Origin: Prosapia bicincta
Lineage: Eukaryota > Arthropoda > Insecta > Hemiptera > Cercopidae
DNA length: 64,000 nt
Assembly (NCBI GenBank): GCA_036971475.1
Contig: JBAIZL010000003.1
Location: forward strand, 54,915,842-54,979,841
Reading direction: 5' to 3'
The notes beneath the pieces were generated by a model. The model saw only the letters and a program-made list of their open reading frames with translations. It searched no databases and had not been told where the DNA came from. Position numbers and translations under genes: made by a program. Of this stretch, positions 59,920 to 64,000 are shown one piece after another (the stretch's first letter is position 1; each line of letters starts with the position of its first letter).

Positions 59920-60650
59920 CAATTCCTTCTATTAGCTCACTTTCCTGATATATATCTTGTACAAATTTTCAATCATTAATGAAATACGTTTTTATTCATC
60001 CAATCAAGTTTAAATGCATTTTGTTTAACCTATAGTGGTGGCAATTGATGACAATATTGTATTTTCAAATATTTATTCATTAGTTTAGTTATAAAAATTA
60101 GGGAGGTCTAGGTTGGATTCATACTGGGTATCTTCATGTTCGAAGTCTAGCACTTTGGCACTGAGCCAACATTCCCATAGCTATAAATGTATTATTCAAA
60201 GATGTATATGAATATTTCTTTTGCTACCATCTGTTTGACATCGAAACCTCCATTGTACAACCTCAATAGTTGTCATGGCTAACACACAATATTGTAAATA
60301 ATGCTCTAGGATTAAAAATGAATGAATAGAATAAAGTCAACAAACAAACAGGATTAACAGTATTGAAACTGCTTAAAAAACGGACAATGCAAAAGGAAAG
60401 CAAAAAAAACTACAATACAATGCAAGCAACAAAAAAAAAAGAAAATGTATAAATAGTAACAAACAAAAATAATAGTATAACACCATACTTAGAAAGAAAA
60501 TGGAAAATTGCAAGGAAATTCACTTTCTATTTTGCCACTTAATATTGTTATTCTGACATATGTATAGGTATACATATTTTTAATAATTGTTATAAAATAA
60601 AAAGAAACTAAAATAACATTTTTCTTTGTTGTCTTAAGTAGGAATTGACT
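59920..60650 (+). repeat. Full-length short-TIR repeat with tRNA-like core (copy M8)
   Basis: Collinear with 1529-2250. Ends CAATTCCTTCTATTAGCTCA and, in reverse, GTCAATTCCTACTTAAGAC. The tRNA-like module on the minus strand is decayed (B-box GTATGAATCC). The X-box is decayed too (complement of GTTGTCATGGCTAAC). Confidence 0.8.
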
Positions 60651-60779
60651 TTAAAATATTTTTCTACTAGTCTTCAGATTAGTTGTTAATTTTTAAAGCT
60701 TTAATTTAATATTATTTTTTACATTTTCACTAGAACTACTAGTTTTTAACTAAAAACACTAAAAAAGGCATGTTTATGT

Positions 60780-61130
60780 GTTACACTTGGCTATAGTAGC
60801 ACTTACTTTTTTGTTTATTCAGGAGGGATGTTTAGGGAGATGGGTCTCATGGTCATCTCAGATCGTAATGACCTCTTGGTTATTTTAGGTTAGGGTGGGG
60901 TGGGATATTACAGTAGGGATCTATGTATATTTTTATTGAGTATTGGGGTTATAATGTCAAAATGTGTATGCAAGTAAAACTCACAATCTGAGCTCATAAT
61001 GGGACAAATCTTCTGAAACGGTCGTTCTCAATAATTAAATACTAAGTACTATTATAGGGAACCTACTATAGGTATTAGTATTTGCCTATAGGTATTACTA
61101 TAGTTAACATACTAACATAGCTAAGTCCAA
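60780..61130 (-). mobile_element. Facing PLE 3' tails
   Basis: 60785-60990 is a minus-strand tail (AGTAGCACTTACTT, GGAGATGGGTCTCATGGTCA, GTAATGACCTCTTGG). 60990-61075 is a plus-strand tail with ATCTTCTGAAACGGTCGTTC. Both are eroded. Confidence 0.65.
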
Positions 61131-61618
61131 GTGTTTTTAATTTAATTTAATTTACCTGTTGTTTATGAAATATTCGAACATCTTTCCATCCAAGTGCCCA
61201 TCCACAAGGGTGATATCTTTTACAAATCTTGGTTTCATTATATAGTCAACTTAGACTCTGCTGATTCTGGGCTTGTTATTGATTCTGGCGAATCTTCGGT
61301 GTTTGTGTTTACTGTTAGAATCAACTCCTGAATCTGAAAATATATGATTAATGGTGTCGTTGATTATCTAATATTTATAACAACCTTACAATATGTCTAG
61401 TAAATTTTGGGCCAAGGTAGAGCAAACTATTTGTTTGGAAAAAAGGTGGCACCTCAGTATGGATTCTGAATAGTGAGCATGAATACTTTAGGATCATAAT
61501 TTTTTTTTTTGACAGCAGGAATTTTTCATGTTTCTACACTAAAATCTATTTTATCAATCTCAATAAATTATTATTTACAATTTAAAAAACGATTAATATA
61601 AAAATTGTTTAAAAAATT
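61131..61618. other. Unassigned sequence
   Basis: A minus-strand stretch at about 61180-61330 has basic protein-like reading (NSKHKHRRFARINNKPRISR), possibly PLE-derived, but no motif is decisive. Confidence 0.3.
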
Positions 61619-62221
61619 CAATTCTTACTGAGGTTAACAAAGAAAGATTTCATTTTAGTTATCTGGTACTTTTTATTTTATAATTACAATTAATATAAAT
61701 ATGTATAAGGATATATATGACAGAATCACAAGATTGAATGGCATAATAGAAAGCAAATTTCCATTTTTTTCATTATAAGGTATATCTTGTTGGACTATTA
61801 TTTTTGTTTGTTACTATTTATTTACTTTCTTTTTATTTATTTCCAATTTATAAAACTGATCTGGTGGTCTATAATTTTTTCATTCTATCCACCTCTTATA
61901 ATGCTTCATTATTGCAAGGAACCTTTCTCTTATAATTTTATATACATCTTTAAGTTATAGATATATAACGATAGGAAAGTTGGCTTAGTGTAGTAGTTGA
62001 TTTAAAAATAGTAGTCATTCAGTTAGAATCCAACTAAAACATGAACTTTTTAAAATGTAATTAATGAATAAATATTTGAAAAGTGTATTAACCTCAACTG
62101 TCATCCACTACAAGTTTAAAACAAGTTATTTGAAGTTAAATGGATGAGTAATAAGTATTTTATTAGGCATTGAAAGTTTTTACAAGATAATAAGGACAGT
62201 GTGAAGTAACAGAAGGCATTA
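61619..62221 (-). repeat. Short-TIR repeat, third variant (copy M9)
   Basis: Ends CAATTCTTACTGAGGTTAAC and, in reverse, AATGCCTTCTGTTACTTCAC. It is 603 bp. It contains a tRNA-like stretch (GTTGGCTTAGTGTAGTAGTT ... TTAGAATCCAACT) at 61978-62035 in the expected place. Confidence 0.65.
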
Positions 62222-62339
62222 AATGAATAATATCGCTATTGTATAAAAACTGTTAAGTTTTTACACTTGTTTGTATTATCTTGGCAAAAAAACACTATTT
62301 ACTGATTTATTCAGCAGACGCTAGGTCAGTGCTTTTTCA

Positions 62340-63165
62340 ATGTTGTGAATTACTGACAAGACTGTTGCTCAGGTGTGTTGTGTTTTTGTGAGTCGGTGGT
62401 GTATTTCTGTTCTGTGGTGTGTTATTGTTCATAGAGTAGTTGTTAATTATGTGCTCAAATATAGTGTTTAATTGTGAGTGAGTTTTGTCATTTAGAATGT
62501 GTTGTGGATAGTATTTATGGTGTTTATATATCTCATAGTTTTCTACTGAGTTAGTTTTTTGCTCTAATTGATGTAATGTAGGATTTTTAGAGTTGTGTCT
62601 ATGTCAGTCTGTGAGTGTAGTGGGTTTTGTTTGTGTATGGCAAAATTTGTTGTGACTTTCTTATCTGTTTTATGTGTTCTTCCTATCTTGTGGTAAATGT
62701 TCTCCCTGGTTGTCCTATGTAAAAAGTAGGACAGTTGTTGCATGTAATCTCGTATACTGTCGTGTTTATCCTAGTGTGTTTTTGAACTGTGTAGGTGTTT
62801 TTTAATTGTGATGGATGTTATGAATGCTACTTTGTATTTAAGTTTGCGGAATATGGAAGCTATTTTTTTTTTGATGTGTTGTCGTGATATGTAAGTGCTA
62901 TTTATTTTTGTGTTTGTGTGTTACTGTTTTTTGTTGCTATGTGTGCGTTGTTTTTTGCGCATTATGTTGTCTATCAAGGTGGGTAGACCTTTTGGGTCCG
63001 TTTTTATGGGTTATGTGTTTAATTTAGTCTTCATTGCTCATGGGTATGTTGATTAATTTGTGTATCATAGAATGGAAGGCAGCATGTTTGTGTTGTGTGG
63101 GGTGATTGGACATGTTGTGTATAACTCTGTCAGTGGTGGTGGGTTTCCTATATATTTTGAATGTA
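62340..63165 (-). pseudogene. PLE fragment, RT end plus GIY-YIG domain
   Basis: On the minus strand from 63165: KPYRKPTTTDRVIHNMSNHP and HKHAAFHSMIHKLINIPMS, the same post-catalytic RT region as at 58460-58560. Then VYEITCNNCPTFYIGQPGR (62690-62750) is a well-preserved GIY-YIG start. Multiple frameshifts. It belongs to a PLE subfamily distinct from the plus-strand copies. Confidence 0.82.
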
Positions 63166-63588
63166 AAGTATAAAGTTTTATTATTAAATTATGCATCAAA
63201 TGCAGTAGAAGAATTATATTTTTAAAAACTCAATTAATTCAATTTTTAATACCATATTATAACCTTACTTGAAACAAAATTACAACCACTGCCTCAGACT
63301 TGTATTATATTTTACAAAATAGTTACCATGAGAGTATTTTCCCATGATTTTAACACTAAATATAATAAAATAATGTATTTATTAATAGATTAACCAGAGA
63401 CCAGACTTCAACATAAACTTTAACTTCTTCATCCCTATACGGAAAATAATTAAATTGCTGCTGGCACACCAAAACTAAAAAAAATCCTCACTTTACAACA
63501 CTGAATAAACATCGATCAATATACACTAGTATTAGTAAATGCCGTAAAAACAAGAAAGTTCAACTTTAGGTTTAGTTGTTACTTTTTT
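63166..63588. other. AT-rich sequence
   Basis: No feature is recognised. Confidence 0.5.
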
Positions 63589-63795
63589 CTAATATAAAAT
63601 CCCACAATGCCTTGAAGGAAGTCTGACTAAACACTGGTCTGTATATGACGCTTGGATATTTATTTTGTTTCTTAAATCTGGGGGTAGGTTAGGAAGGGCC
63701 CAGGAGTATGGGTGGCCATAATTTGAATATTCATTAGCTTCCACTACTTTATTTAGCAGGTTATTTGATAACTCTAGTGGAATGTTGTCGGACAT
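63589..63795 (-). pseudogene. Protein-like ORF related to 13556-13700
   Basis: The 68-codon frame begins MSDNIPLELSNNLLNKVVEA and contains NLPPDLRNKINIQ, matching PPDFRNKINIQ at 13.56 kb. Two diverged copies with conserved protein sequence suggest an exon of a mobile element or of a dispersed gene family. The family is unknown. Confidence 0.4.
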
Positions 63796-64000
63796 TTTAT
63801 AATAATTACACAGTAACTATGGGCTTGTAGGGGCAAATGCCCCTATTCATATTGAAACAAATTTTTAACTTTTGTATGATAATTTTTTTTTAATACAAAT
63901 TAATTTAATATAATTAAAATTTTTCATAACAAAATTTCTTATAAATTAATTTTTTTTGTAAATGCGTGTTCAATTTAATTTTTTTGACCAATCATATAAC
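63796..64000. other. AT-rich end of window
   Basis: Nothing recognised. Confidence 0.5.

Overview
This is a 64 kb piece of an AT-rich eukaryotic, animal genome. An arthropod, probably an insect, fits best: it has long AT-rich gaps, many (TA)n tracts, and mixed pogo/Tigger, hAT, non-LTR and Penelope-like elements. I cannot name the species. There are no operons and no prokaryotic signals, and very little of the window codes for host protein. The two best host coding exons are both on the minus strand: a 153-codon UMA-domain (UMAD1-like) ORF at 44.7-45.1 kb, and a short first-exon candidate at 11.66-11.83 kb that ends in a splice donor. A GC-rich patch near 31.9 kb with a palindromic RFX/X-box looks like a promoter.

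Left part (0-30 kb). Copies of a short-TIR dispersed repeat occur throughout and fall into two interior classes: about 730 bp with a tRNA-like A/B-box module, and about 430 bp with AACAGCTGTT-type palindromes. Two large tandem arrays dominate. One has about 40 copies of a 47-bp unit (5.64-7.52 kb). The other is a 32-bp/57-bp satellite with a 700-bp higher-order period (14.15-19.2 kb). hAT and Tigger fragments, a 101-bp tandem repeat and several large near-perfect palindromes fill much of the rest.

Middle (30-46 kb). A (CA)n block is followed by a roughly 340-bp tandem array (32.28-36.0 kb). Some of its units carry the same internally deleted hAT copy, so the transposon was amplified with the satellite. 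A Tigger remnant follows (36.1-37.4 kb). At 41.0-42.7 kb there is a three-level nest: an 80-bp pogo MITE inside a hAT element with a perfect 8-bp target duplication, inside a Tigger.

Right part (46-64 kb). This is a graveyard of Penelope-like elements (PLEs). It holds reverse-transcriptase and GIY-YIG endonuclease fragments on both strands and several copies of the PLE 3' end. One PLE cluster split a non-LTR retrotransposon (51.3-55.1 kb) and another split a zf-MYM/DUF4371-type hAT (55.7-57.5 kb).

The most interesting signal ties the window together. At least eight sequence-distinct repeat termini share one layout: a CUGANGA-like box, one extra base, a short stem-loop, GAA, a 6-8 nt perfect palindrome that begins with A and ends with U, then a base that is never G. 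This is the core layout of a type I hammerhead ribozyme whose stem III can only form between two molecules. Several copies sit in head-to-head palindromes, so both strands would carry the motif.
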